Translations under genes and position numbers: made by a program | The notes under the pieces: model-generated | Told to the model about the DNA's origin: nothing | The model's database searches: none | What the model saw: only the letters and a program-made list of their open reading frames with translations | NCBI RefSeq assembly: GCF_901000735.1 | Contig: NC_081542.1 | Location: 41,006,375-41,070,374 of the forward strand | DNA from: Corylus avellana | Lineage: Eukaryota; Streptophyta; Magnoliopsida; Fagales; Betulaceae | Direction of reading: 5' to 3' | DNA: 64,000 nt | In this document: positions 32,781 through 43,748 of the stretch, piece after piece | Position numbering within the stretch: the stretch's first letter is position 1 | How the letters are laid out: the number at the start of each line of letters is the position of its first letter

Positions 32781-35671
32781 CTTGTACCATTGTCTTGAAG
32801 CTTGGTTCAGGCCATACAAGCTTTTTCTCAGTTTGCACACTAAACTCTCATTCCCTTGCACTGCGAATTCCTGTGGCTGCTGCATATAAATTTCTTCCTC
32901 CAACTCACCATGAAAGAACGCAGTCTTCACATCTAACTGCTCTAGATGTAGGTCCTCCGCCGCCACAATGCTCAGCACAATTCTGATGGTTGTCATATTC
33001 ACCATCGGAGAGAATATGTCTGTGTAATCAATTCTTTCTTTCTGCTGGAATCCCTTGACTATCAATCTTGCCTTGTAGCGTTTGCTACTATCATGTTCAC
33101 CCTTTATTCTGAACGCCCATTTGTTATGCAAAGCCTTTTTACCTACTGGCAACTCAGTTAGCTCCCAGGTCTGGTTAGTTAATAATGAGTCCATCTTATC
33201 CTTCATGGCTAACTCCCACTTGATTGAATCTTCAACCTTCAAGGCTTCAACAAACATCTCTGGCTCACCGCCATCCGTCATCAAAATATGAAACAGGGAG
33301 GGTGAAAAACGTTGTGGAGATCTAATGGTTCTAGTAGATCTACGGACAGCCACAATCGGTGTACCCTGTTTAGTCTCTTAATCTACTGTTTCTTCAACTT
33401 CTAGACCATCTTCAGTTTCTGAATCCTTATCAACTTCTGAATTCCTTCTCTGAGCTGCACCTTTAGAAATTTCATCTAGGCTGATAAATTCAGGCTTCTC
33501 AGCCTTTGACTCTGTACTTACTAGTTCTGCACTTGAATTATTCTTATACACAGCCATCTCATTAAAAGTAACATTTCTACTTTAATAATCTTCCGATTTT
33601 GATCATCCCAAAACCTATACCCGAATGCCTCATCCCCATAGCCAATGAAATAATATTTTCTAGATTTAGCATCTAGCTTGCCACAAGCATCAGGTTCAAT
33701 ATAGACAATGAAACACAACCAAAAACTTTCAAGTGAGAAATATTTACCTCTTTTCCACTCCAAACTTCTTCAGTTAGTCTGTGGCCCAAAGGAACTGATG
33801 GTCCTTTGTTTATCAAGTAAGCAGCAGTGCTTACTGCATCTGCCCAGAAAGTTTTCGGTAGTCCAGTATGCAACCTCATACTTCTTGCATGCTCATTGAG
33901 GGTCCTATTCATGCGCTCAGCCACACCATTTTGTTGTGGTGTCCCTGAGATAGTCTTTTCCACTCTAATCCCATTCACTACACAAAATAGTTTGAAACCC
34001 CCGTCTTCGTATTCTCCCCCATTGTCTGATCTTAGACACTTCAATTTAAGACCAGTTTCTGTCTCTACCATGACCTTCCACTTCTTAAAAACTTCAAATA
34101 CATCAGATTTAAGCTTTAAGAAATAAACCCATACCTTCCTGCTTGAGTCATCAATAAATGTGAAGTAATACCGCGAGCCTCTAAGAGATGCCACTGGTGC
34201 GGGACCCCACAAATCCGTGTGTACCAACTCTAGCTTTCCCGGCTTCGATGCTCTGCCAACTTTCGCGAAACTCACCTTCTTCTGCTTTCCTAGGATGCAG
34301 CCTTCACACAAATCAGACTTAACTGACTTCAGCTGGGGTAGTTTCCCCTTTGACAAAAGTACCTTCATCCCTTTCTCGCTTATGTGCCTAAGCCTTAGAT
34401 GCCATAATTTTGAGTCAGCACCCGTATCTGCAACAGCAATTGTATCTCTGCTGTTCGTCGTCATATAGAGAGTACTCGTCTTATGACCACGAGCCAAAAT
34501 CCTGACTCCCTTGCTGACCTTCCACTTTTTACCGTGAAAATGAATTGAATGCTCTTCATCATCAAGCTATCCTACTGAAATTAGGTTCTTTTTCAGCTCT
34601 GAGATATGCATGACATTTTGCAGCTTCCATACCGAGTCACTGTGGACTCTAATGCAAACATTGCCTATACCCACAACATCCAGCGCCATTCCGTCAGCCA
34701 AGTACACCTTCCCAAAATCTCCAGCCATATAATTTTCAAGAACTTCACGGATCGGTGTAGTGTGAAAAGAAGCTCCTGAGTCAAAGACCCAAGAATTAAG
34801 AGAACTGTCAACAGATAGAAGTAGGGCATTGTGCACTTTTTCTGTTGCCACGACATTTGAGGCGTCATTTTCGGTCTTCTTCTTCAGCTCTCTGCAGTTC
34901 TTCTTGAAGTGGTCTGTCTTGCCACAGTTCCAACACTCAGGTTGTCGTCCAAACCTGGATTTGTTCCTACCCTTCCTGGACTTAGATCTGCCCCTCACAG
35001 AGTTTCTGTCTTGTCTTCTACCCCGAGTCTCGAGGTTTAAAGTAGCACCAGAACAAGAGGCTTCACCCGCATCTCTTCTGCGAACCTCTTCACTGAGAAT
35101 CAAATCCTTAACGTCTTCATAGCTCAGTTTACTCTTTACTACAAAGTTACTCATAGCCATCCTCACTACTTCCCAGTTATTTGGCAAAGATGCCAAGACG
35201 ATCAACGCGCGAACCTCATCATCAAAATTAATTTTCACTGAGGACAATTGATTTGTGATGGTGTTGAACTCATTGAGATGATGTGCCACCGAAGCTCCTT
35301 CTGCCATCTTTAGGTTGAACAATTTCTTCATCAGATGCACCTTGTTGTGAGCCGAAGGCTTCTCATACATGCTTGACAAAGCCTTCATTAGACCTGCTGT
35401 GATATTCTCCTTTACAAAGTTGTATGCAACTGATTTTGACAAAGATAACATGATAACTGCTAGGGCTTTACGATCAAGCAAAGCCCACTCGCTATCATAC
35501 ATGTCATCGGGTTGTTCTTCCAAAAGAGGTTGATGAAGATCCTTCCCATAAAGAATATCTTCAATCTGTACCTTCCAATACCCAAAATCTTTACCGTCAA
35601 ATTTCTCGATTCCCATCTTTCCTTCTTCACCTGCCATCGCTCCCACTCGAACCAACAGCTCTGATACCAAT
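32781..35671 (-). pseudogene. Copia element 1 (Tnt1-like), gag to mid-RT, decayed
   Basis: Minus strand. Gag starts at ATG 35637 (MAGEEGKMGIEKFDGK) and carries the UBN2-type domain and a CCHC knuckle (CWNCGKTDHFKKNC, near 34900). Protease motif VFDSGASFH follows at about 34770. A TAG at about 34567 interrupts the frame. Integrase (34497-33673) shows LWHLRLRH, CEGCILGKQ, VHTDLWGP and SDNGGEY. A frameshift near 33700 leads to a short frame (33763-33521), and a third frame from 33353 covers the start of the reverse transcriptase (KWAFRIKGE through SLYGLNQASRQWYK) before the gap. The catalytic YVDD, RNase H and 3' LTR are not in the window. The element is dead. Confidence 0.85.
35658..35669 (-). 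promoter_or_regulatory. Primer-binding site of Copia element 1
   Basis: The minus-strand sequence TGGTATCAGAGC is complementary to the 3' end of initiator tRNA-Met. It sits two bases inside the LTR end, as expected for a Copia element. Confidence 0.85.
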
Positions 35672-35929
35672 TGTTAGGAAATTAATCTTATTTCTCAAGA
35701 CCCGTAAGATGCGAAAAATAAGAAGAATGCGGAATAACAAAGACAAGCAATCACACACGACACAAAGATTTAGGTAGTTCGGCTTAGCAAGCCTACATCC
35801 ACTGGAGGAGACGACCTAGAGAAAATTCACTATCAAAAGATGAGTACAAGAGAGTAACAGGGTGAGAAAACCACTCAAACCCAAAGCCCAAAATACACCA
35901 AATTCTCACTTTGCCCAAAGGAGAATAAT
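35672..35929 (-). repeat. 5' LTR of Copia element 1 (partial)
   Basis: Begins (plus direction) TGTTAGGAAATTAATC next to the primer-binding site and runs into the gap at 35930, so only 258 bases are visible and its outer end and target duplication cannot be read. Confidence 0.75.
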
Positions 35930-36029
35930 NNNNNNNNNNNNNNNNNNNNNNNNNNNNNNNNNNNNNNNNNNNNNNNNNNNNNNNNNNNNNNNNNNNNNNN
36001 NNNNNNNNNNNNNNNNNNNNNNNNNNNNN
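35930..36029. other. Assembly gap (100 N)
   Basis: Gap between the Copia 1 LTR and the inverted-duplication sequence. Confidence 0.95.
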
Positions 36030-36207
36030 AATGCATTTCGAGTGTACGGTCCTACGAAAGAAAAAATTGAGATGAGGAACTCATGGGATGCCCTTTTCTG
36101 TTTTCATACTTTTTTCCGCCCCCTATGTCCCAAGATTCACCCCTAGATGCATTTGATTGACAAATCTGGTTTGTTTTTATCCTACAATGTAATGTGTTTC
36201 AATCAAC

Positions 36208-36252
<45 letters not shown>

Positions 36253-37130
36253 TGACAATCCAAAAGTTTGTTGGAATTAAAACATCACTATTGTGAGCAG
36301 GGATGGAATGAAGGGGAGGCTGGTATATATAGGTGATGGCCACCCTCAATTCTTGGGGGAAAAAAAAAAGTTTAGGTCAAATTTTAGTTTTTAAGTCTTT
36401 GGCCCCTACTCAAGCTAGAAAAAATAAAAATTGGCCCCTACCTACAATTTTTTTGGCCCTACCTATAAATATTTTTGGCCTTACCTAATAAAAATTTTGG
36501 TTCCACCCACTAAATTTTTTTAGCTCTACTGCTCCTACCCAAAAAATCTTTTGAGCCATACCTATTAAAACCTAAAAACTAGTTACTCATTCTTAAATCC
36601 TTTTGCCCTTACCCATTAAAAACTGTAGTAACCTTATTTTTTTGCCTTAACCCATTAAGCTGGTTATCCATTTGAGATTTGATCCTACCTACAAAATATC
36701 ATCTTTCATGAGAATTAAATTAAAAAGAAAAAAATAGAAAAGGGGTGGCTCCAGCCACCTCTGGCTGGTTTTGGGGTGGTTCGGCCACTCTCAACTTACA
36801 AAATGGGGGTGGTCGAAACTACCCCGTTTGGCCAAAACCACCCCAGGCTAAAACCACTTGGTTTTTTTGGAAGATTATTTACCTACTTGGGATTATTTTT
36901 TCTTTTTTCTTTCTTTTTTTTTGGATATTACGGAATTTTGGTTATTATTATTATTTTTTTTTGGGTTGTTCCTTCCACTATTGTTTTTTAATGCTACTTT
37001 TTGGATTTGATTGCGATTATTTAATGACGCAAGGTGCTGCTACCTTACGTTTTAAGTCTCATTTACCTCATGTTATTCCAAGTCTTTGTCTTTGCATAAA
37101 CAATGTATGTGAATGCTTTAATAATTGAAA
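36030..37130. repeat. Inverted copy of 8280-9830
   Basis: Runs parallel, in reverse, to 9830-8280: first the GAGTGTACGGTCCTACGAAAG block, then a TA microsatellite (36212-36247), the TGGCCCCTAC-type lines, the GGTTTTGGGGTGGTTCGGCC block and the ACGTTTTAAGTCTCATTTACC block. The plus-strand frames here have no family features and are not genes. Confidence 0.7.
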
Positions 37131-37139
37131 ATGAATAAT

Positions 37140-37320
37140 GTTAGAAATTCTAGTTTTATCTTATAATGCTAATGTGTCAGTTCCAATTAACCTTTATAAT
37201 TTTTTCTATCTTTTTCTTTTTAAAAAAAAATGACGATCCAAGAGTTGGTTGGGAGTTGGGACTGACACATCAATATTGTGAGATAGTTGTAAGATAAAAA
37301 TGTAGTTCCAATTAACCATT
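37140..37320. mobile_element. MITE, ACATTTTTATC family, decayed copy
   Basis: Ends AATGTTAGAAATTCTAG and the reversed CTACATTTTTATCTTACAACT, with CTGACACATCAATATTGTGAGATA near the right arm. It is weaker than the copy at 21578. Confidence 0.5.
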
Positions 37321-37369
37321 GGATATATATATTTTAACAATGACTGATCCAATAGTTAATTGAGACTGT

Positions 37370-37570
37370 TAAAGTAATGATTAAGTGTTAAATTATCACT
37401 TGTCTCAAAAGCTTAAGACAATTGGTGATTTAACATGGTATCAGAGTTAAAGGTCCTGAATTCAAACCTTAACTCCGTCATTTACCTCTCATTTCAATTA
37501 AAATTTCAAAGTATTGGGCCTCACCTATTGCAAAGAAGTTTCAATTCAAACTTGATTTTTTTAATTAGTG
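37370..37570 (+). mobile_element. SINE-like dispersed repeat candidate
   Basis: GTGATTTAACATGGTATCAG followed by GGTCCTGAATTCAAACC resembles the tRNA-like head common in plant short repeats. Ends and tail were not resolved. Confidence 0.25.
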
Positions 37571-37867
37571 ATGGACAAATGGTAATCTCACTTTCATACT
37601 TTCGGTGATGCATATATAATATAAAAATCATTTCAAAATTTAATAATAATTCTAAAGACTAACTAAAATTTAGAAAATAAATTTCAATTTTTTTGGTAAT
37701 ATTTTTTAGAAAAAATTTCATTTAATTTTTCTAAATTTTTATCACTTTTACAATTACAATGTCGTCACCCTTCCATTAGTTTTTTTCCCGGTTAGGATCC
37801 TATCGAATGTGTTGCATTTCTCAAAATGAAAATGAGGCAGTAATAGACCACGTCACCGCTACAACCG
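37571..37867 (+). other. Upstream region of OMT copy 3
   Basis: Non-coding. The last 60 bases (AAATGAAAATG and CTACAACCGTCTATATAAG) resemble the corresponding region of OMT copy 1 (reverse of 6800-6860), so this is the original promoter region of copy 3. Confidence 0.55.
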
Positions 37868-37877
37868 TCTATATAAG
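37868..37877 (+). promoter_or_regulatory. TATA box of OMT copy 3, now 5' of a LINE
   Basis: TCTATATAAG, identical to the OMT copy 1 TATA box and in the same GTCTATATAAGAAGATGGTG context. The L1 insertion begins 12 bases further on, so a transcript from this box would enter the LINE. Confidence 0.6.
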
Positions 37878-37888
37878 AAGATGGTGGT
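37875..37888 (+). repeat. L1 target-site duplication, left
   Basis: AAGAAGATGGTGGT. The same 14 bases recur at 43703-43716, directly after the L1 poly-A tail. OMT copy 1 has the single uninterrupted site AAGAAGATGGTG at 6783-6794 (minus strand). Confidence 0.92.
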
Positions 37889-37950
37889 AGGAGAAGAAAA
37901 CCAAACCCCAAGCCTTTGACAGTCTGTGGGGGGAATTCTGTACGTGGAGA

Positions 37951-39539
37951 ATGGCAGACGATCTTACAAAGATGTGGGGGAGTTTCTCACTATCTGACGA
38001 GGAAGGTACGGAGATGGAGATTCAGCCCCATTCTATGATTCACTCTGTGAATCGGGGCCAATCGTGTTTGGTGGGCAAGCTGGTGTCCGAGAGATTGGTG
38101 AGCAAGGAAATAATCAAATTGAAAATAATTAAGGGGTGGAGATCGACAGGTTCTTTATCATTTAAAGTTCTGGGAGATAACTTGTTCCTGATTGAATTTG
38201 AGCACTCATGGGACAAATCACGGGTATTGGAGGGGAGACCTTGGATCTTCGAAGGGAGCTTATTTGCGGTGGAAGATTTTGATGGAGTGACGCCACCTGC
38301 GGAGATTGAATTTGACAAAGTATCCTTTTGGGTGAGGATGATTAACTTGCCTCTTGCATGCATGTGTAAGGAGGTGGGTTTTCAGATTGGGGCATCGGTG
38401 GGAAGTGTGGAAGAAGTGGACACAGACGAACAGGATATCGGGTGGGGTGAGTATCTCCGAGTCAAAATTCGGATTGATCTTAAAAAACCGTTGTCCCGGG
38501 GAAGAATATTGAAGGTGCAAGGGAGATCAATCAGAGTTGTTTTTCAGTATGAACGTCTTCCCATTTACTGTTTTCATTGTGGATGTATCAGTCATGGGAA
38601 GGCAGGATGTCTGAATCGGAAGTCACCAGTCGGAGGTGGGAGTACCGACTACGGGCCTTGGTTGCGAGCAGAATCGCCCTCACGACATCTAGATAGAGAA
38701 CGACATTGTCGAGGAGGATGGGGTGAATATGGGGGGGGGGGGTCGTTACCGGGCTACGGAGAGGAGTTTTCATAATAGAGATGTGAGAGGGGAAGGGAGA
38801 AACGAAGGGAGTACCAACTGGGGTGTTTCCGACAGCCATGGTTTCAATGACGAAGGTGAACAGCCAAGGGGCGGTGAAAACCGGCAGAGGTTTTCCCGTC
38901 CGTTTTCGGAGGAAGGGGCCGTTACGGGAAGAGAAAATCTAGGCAAGAAATCTGGAATGAAGGGAGGATTTTCGGGAGAGAATCACGTCAATAATATCCC
39001 AACCCCTCTTTATGAAACGCCAACGGAAAAGGAGAGAAATAAAGAGGGAGATTGTGTCTTTAAGATGGCAGCTGGGGGCAATCTCTCTAGCGCTTCAAAG
39101 AGTCAATCAGGGACATATGTGGCAAGCGGGAATATTGCAAGTAATAAAGAAGGGGAGCCGGGGGAGTCCACGCGGATGAATCAGCCAATGAAGAGTGTAG
39201 AAGGGGATGGTAGCAAACCAAGTGGGCCTGTTGGGCTTACTAATGGGGACAAAACAGAAGCTGTTTGCATGCAATCCCATGCTAAAGGTAAGGAGTCTGT
39301 TCTGACGTGGAAAAGAAAAAGCAAGGGCAAATTCAGACCAGCCCAAGTCTTTCTTTACCCAAAATCAGCCTGAAACGCGTAAAAAACAGACAATAGAAGT
39401 AAACTTAGATGGTGGGACTTCCGGCTTGAAGAGAGGAAGAAGGCGTGGACCGAAGAGGGAGTTGCAGAAAAATTCGGATAACAATGTCATTGGTTCGGGA
39501 TTGGCGGGTGCTGTTCCACAGCACCACCGACCGCAATGA
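37951..39539 (+). pseudogene. L1 ORF1 (DUF4283 / CCHC nucleic-acid-binding protein), frameshifted
   Basis: Starts MADDLTKMWGSFSLSDEE. The N-terminal DUF4283 domain spans about residues 35-180 (FLIEFEHSWDKSRVLEGRPW is typical), followed by a CCHC knuckle, CFHCGCISHGKAGC, at about 210-223. In working elements this protein coats the RNA and forms the RNP with ORF2p. A run of 12 G at 38731-38742 coincides with a shift to a second frame (to 39373), and a third frame carries the C-terminal tail to the TGA at 39537-39539. That stop overlaps the ORF2 start as ATGA. Confidence 0.8.
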
Positions 39540-42500
39540 CCACTCTAAGTTGGAACTGCCAGGGGCTTGGGAACCCTCGGACAGTTTGGGAACTTTGCCG
39601 GTTATGCAAAGTTAAGAGACCTAACTTGGTTTTCCTTATGGAGACCAAGGTACGTCGAGAAAAAATGGAGAAAATTAGAAACAAGGTGGGTTTTCGAAAT
39701 TGTTTTGTTGTGGAGTGTGTGGGCCGAAGTGGAGGATTAGCCTTATTATGGAAGGAGGATTTAGATCTTGAAATCCAAAATTACAGTCAAAGACATAAAC
39801 GCGGTTATTACACCGAAGAATGGGGGGGAATGTTGGAAATTTACGGGCTTTTTTGGAAATCTAGAATCCTATAAAAGACGTGAAGCATGGGCACTTTTGC
39901 GACATTTAGCTAGTTTTGGGCCTAAGCTGTGGATTTGTTTCTGTGATTTTAACGAGATTACGGAATGGGCTGAAAAAAGGGGAGGAAATAATCGGGCAAT
40001 GGGTCAAATGGAGGCTTTCCGGAATACACTCTCTTATTGTGGTTTGTCGGACCTTGGGTGCAAAGGGGGGTGCTTTACTTGGAACAATGGGCAAGAGGGA
40101 GAATCTTTTATTCAAGCCAGGTTGGATAGGGTGACTGCAAATGCTGAATGGTGTGAACTCCACTCGGCTGTAAATATTTCATGTGAAGCTGTGATTAATT
40201 CGGACCATGTGCCTCTTGTGTTTTCATACAATAGATTTGGCCAGAATGGGAGAAGGGCAAAATTGTTCAGATATGAGGCTCATTGGGCAAAGGAGAAAGG
40301 GTCAAAAGAAGTGGTTCGTAAGGCCTGGAAGAGAAAATTCAGACATGAAGCCATGTGGAGAAATATCAAGTGCAAACTTGACTTGTGCTCATCCGGACTG
40401 TTACAGTTGAGAAAAAAGGAAATAGGGAGTGCAGAGGTGGAAATGGCTTCCAAAACTAAACAACTAAAAGAGCTTCAGCATGGGTCCGGGGTAGTGGAGA
40501 AAGAAAAAATTATGGGCATACAAAAAGAGCTGTAGTTATTACTTGAAAAAGAAGAAATCAAATGGAAACAAAAATCAAAGGAAGCATGGCTTACGGAGGG
40601 AGACAAAAATACAAAATTTTTTCATGCAAGCGCAACTCAAAGAAAACAACGGAATTCCATTGAGAGTATTTTTGATGAGCAGGGGCAGTTCTGGGAGTCT
40701 AAAGATGATGTGGAGCAAGCTTTTACTAATTATTTCCAATCTTTATTCCATTCAGAAGCTAAAACAATTCCAGACCCATGTTTGGCAGCTCTTGAGTGCT
40801 GTGTGTTTCCTGAAATGAATGATGAACTGATGAAGGAATTTTCTGTGGAAGAGGTATCTTTAGCTCTGAAACAAATGTCTCCATACAAAGCCCCTGGCCC
40901 TGATGGTTTCTCTGCAGGTTTCTATCTTGACAACTGGGAGGTAGTGGGTGAGGAGGTATGTCAGTCTATATTAACAATTCTTAATTCGGGTGTTATTGCA
41001 AGGGTGCTTAATTTTACATATATAGCACTTATACCTAAAACTCCTAATCCTACAAGGGTGACGGAGTTTAGGCCCATAAGTTTGTGTAATGTCTTTTATA
41101 AGATTATATCAAAAGTCCTTGCCAATAGACTTAAGCTGCTTTTGCCTAATTTGATTTCTATGAATCAAAGCGCCTTTATTCCGGGAAGGTTGATCACGGA
41201 TAATATTTTGGCTGCTTACGAGACATTGCATTCTATGCACACTCGTATGTGGGGTAAGGAGGGGTACATGGCCATAAAATTAGACATGAGTAAGACATAT
41301 GATCGGGTGGAATGAGATTTTTTGGAGGCGATTATGAGAAGAATGGGTTTCACTAAGAGGTGGATTAATCTCATAATGATGTGTGTTCGTTCAGTTACTT
41401 ACGCTATTTTGGTGAATGGTAATCCTGTGGGCCATATCTCCCCTTCACGGGGGTTAAGACAAGGAGATCCTATCTCACCCTACCTATTTTTACTTTGTGC
41501 GGAGGCTTTGAGCTCTCTTCTTACTAAGGCAGAGAAAAATGGGTATATTGATGGGGTGCTTACTTCCAAACGAGGCCCTAAGATCAATCACTTATTCTTT
41601 GCGGATGACAGTTTATTGTTTTGCAGGGCTGATGTGAAGCATTGGAATCGGATAACAAAAGTCTTGGATATTTACGCTCGTGCCTCAGGTCAAAGGTTGA
41701 ATAAAGAGAAAACTGCTTTATTTTTTAGCAGAAACACCGCGGATCATGTGAAGAGGACAATTCTAGAAGTAGCAGGAATTCCCGAATCACAACGGTTTGA
41801 TATGTATTTGGGACTACCTGCATTGGTCGGAAAATCCAAAATGGCGGAATTCCAAAGCATCAAGACCCGGGTGTGGAAGAGATTGCAAGATTGAAAATTA
41901 AATTTCTTCTCCCAAGCTGGCAAGGAGATTTTATTAAAGGCGGTGATTCAAGCGATTCCGACATATAGCATGAGCGTTTTCCTACTACCGAAGGCTCTAT
42001 GTAATGATATAAATTCTATGATGAAGAAGTTTTGGTGGGGTAACAAATCAAATGAGAAACGCATCCATTGGATGAGTTGGGCGAAGCTAGGAGTGGCTAA
42101 ATCACACGGTGGTATGGGGTTCCGGGATCTCATTTTTTTCAATCAAGCTCTCTTGGCAAAGCAATGTTGGCGGCTATGGATAAATCCGGATAGCTTGACG
42201 GCGCAAATATTAAAAGCAAAGTACTATTCCGATTGTACAATATTGGAGGCGCAATTGGGGCATAAACCTTCCTTCGCTTGGTGAAGCATACAAGGGGCAT
42301 GCAAAGTAATAAATGTTGGGTTGATATGGAGAATTGGGGACGGTTCCAAAGTTCGGATATGGGGTGATAAATGGATTCGCAATCCATCCACTTTTATGGT
42401 GAAGTCACCGCCAAAATTGTTGGATTCGGAAGCAAAAGTGAAAGAGCTTATTGACTATGAGGGACAGATCTGGAATTTAACTTTGCTAAGAGAATTATTC

Positions 42501-43652
42501 AATGTAGAGGATTAGTTGGCCATACAAGAGGTCCCATTCAGTTGCCTAAATCAGCCGGATAAGTTGGTATGGAGAGGGACTCAAAATGGAAAATTCTCGG
42601 TAAGAAGTGCTTATCATATGTTAAAAGAGCAAGAGAGTGGTCTACAACCTGAGAGCTCAAGTAGAAAGGGGCAAAAAGATTTATGGCAGGGAATCTGGAA
42701 AATGCAGGCTCCAAATGTGGTTAAAAATTTTATATGGCGGGCATGTCAAAACCTTTTATCGACTAAAGATAATCTACAGCAGAAAAGGGTTATTGAGGAC
42801 CCCATATGTCCCATTTGCAGTTTGGAGGCTGAAACTATGTCCCATGCTTTGTGGGAATGTCCGGCGTCGAGAGATGTATGGGGAGCTAGCCACAAGGTCT
42901 TCCAGAAGAGTAGCTCTACAGGGCCAGATTTTCTCCAGGTAGCAGGGGACATGTATGCAAAGGGGGGGATAGAAATTCTGTGCTTGTTCTCAGTGATATC
43001 GAGAAGCATTTGGCAAAGACGAAATGCCCTGATTTTTGAGGGCACTTTCGTCCACCCAGATTCTGTGGTTAGAAACGCTGAACAGGCAGTGCATGATTAT
43101 GAGCAAGCAAATCAGCTCGAACACCAGCAAAATGTGCCCAATACGCAAAGTCAAGTTCGGTGGACCAAACCGGGAACAGGGTGGATTAAAGTAAATGTGG
43201 ATGCAGCTTTGAATAAAAAAGAAGGAGTGATGGGCTTCGGTCTAGCCATGCGTGGTCAAGAAGGAATATTCTTAGCTGCAAAATGCATCAGAAAAAGGGG
43301 CTTATGGGACCCAGTTGTGGCTGAGGCTTTGGCATTCTACCACGGGACTGTATTTGGGAGAGAGAAAGGAGTGCAGCATATTGTTATCGAAGGAGATGCA
43401 AAGCAAATTACTGATGCTATCCACGAGAAGGGGCTGAACACTAGTAAGGTGGGACACCTGATTGATGATGTCAAGCTAAATTTAAATGATTTTTCTAGGT
43501 GGCAAGTTAAGCATGTACATCGTGAGGGGAATAGGGTGGCTCATGGCTTAGCACGACTGGCCCTTCAACAGGTCAATGATACTGAATGGAGTGAGGAGTG
43601 TCCATCTTGTATCAGAGATATTATATTGACAGAGCAGTTGCTCTGTCAATGA
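39536..43652 (+). pseudogene. L1 ORF2 (endonuclease, reverse transcriptase, RNase H), decayed
   Basis: Domains in order: AP-type endonuclease (LSWNCQGLGNPRTV, METK, NSDHVPLV to about 40220); reverse transcriptase (SPYKAPGPDGFS, FIPGRLITDNIL, IKLDMS, LRQGDPISPYLF and the catalytic FADDSLLF at about 41599); zf-RVT block (CPICSLEAETMSHALWECP at about 42810); and a plant-type RNase H (VNVDAAL, VVAEALAF, IEGDAKQI, REGNRVAHGLA) ending at 43652. A frameshift lies near 39780-39840, at a run of seven G. In-frame stops occur at about 40533, 41313, 41892, 42282 and 42513. Several replace Trp or Arg codons, as C-to-T decay of methylated DNA would produce. Confidence 0.88.
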
Positions 43653-43702
43653 TCCATTTTATGAAAGATTATCAAGTTTGATTTTTCAAAAAAAAAAAAA
43701 AA

Positions 43703-43716
43703 AAGAAGATGGTGGT
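43703..43716 (+). repeat. L1 target-site duplication, right
   Basis: AAGAAGATGGTGGT following the poly-A tail, identical to 37875-37888. It is followed by the remainder of the OMT copy 3 leader. Confidence 0.92.
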
Positions 43717-43748
43717 GAAAGAGATCTGCAACAAAGATATCATCATCA

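Larger units (their letters stand above)
37889..43702 (+). mobile_element. Full-length plant L1 LINE in the OMT copy 3 leader
   Basis: A 5814 bp non-LTR retrotransposon with a short 5' UTR (62 bases), ORF1, ORF2 and a 3' poly-A of about 15, bounded by a perfect 14 bp target duplication. It lies in the same direction as OMT copy 3, between that gene's TATA box and its ATG. ORF1 has two frameshifts; ORF2 has one frameshift and five in-frame stops, so it is not autonomous. Being complete at the 5' end is uncommon, because most L1 copies are truncated. Confidence 0.92.

Noticed and set aside
36745..37128. 127-codon frame with Phe/Tyr-rich middle
   Set aside because: It lies in a duplicated non-coding block (reverse of 8280-8840), where the second copy does not keep the frame.
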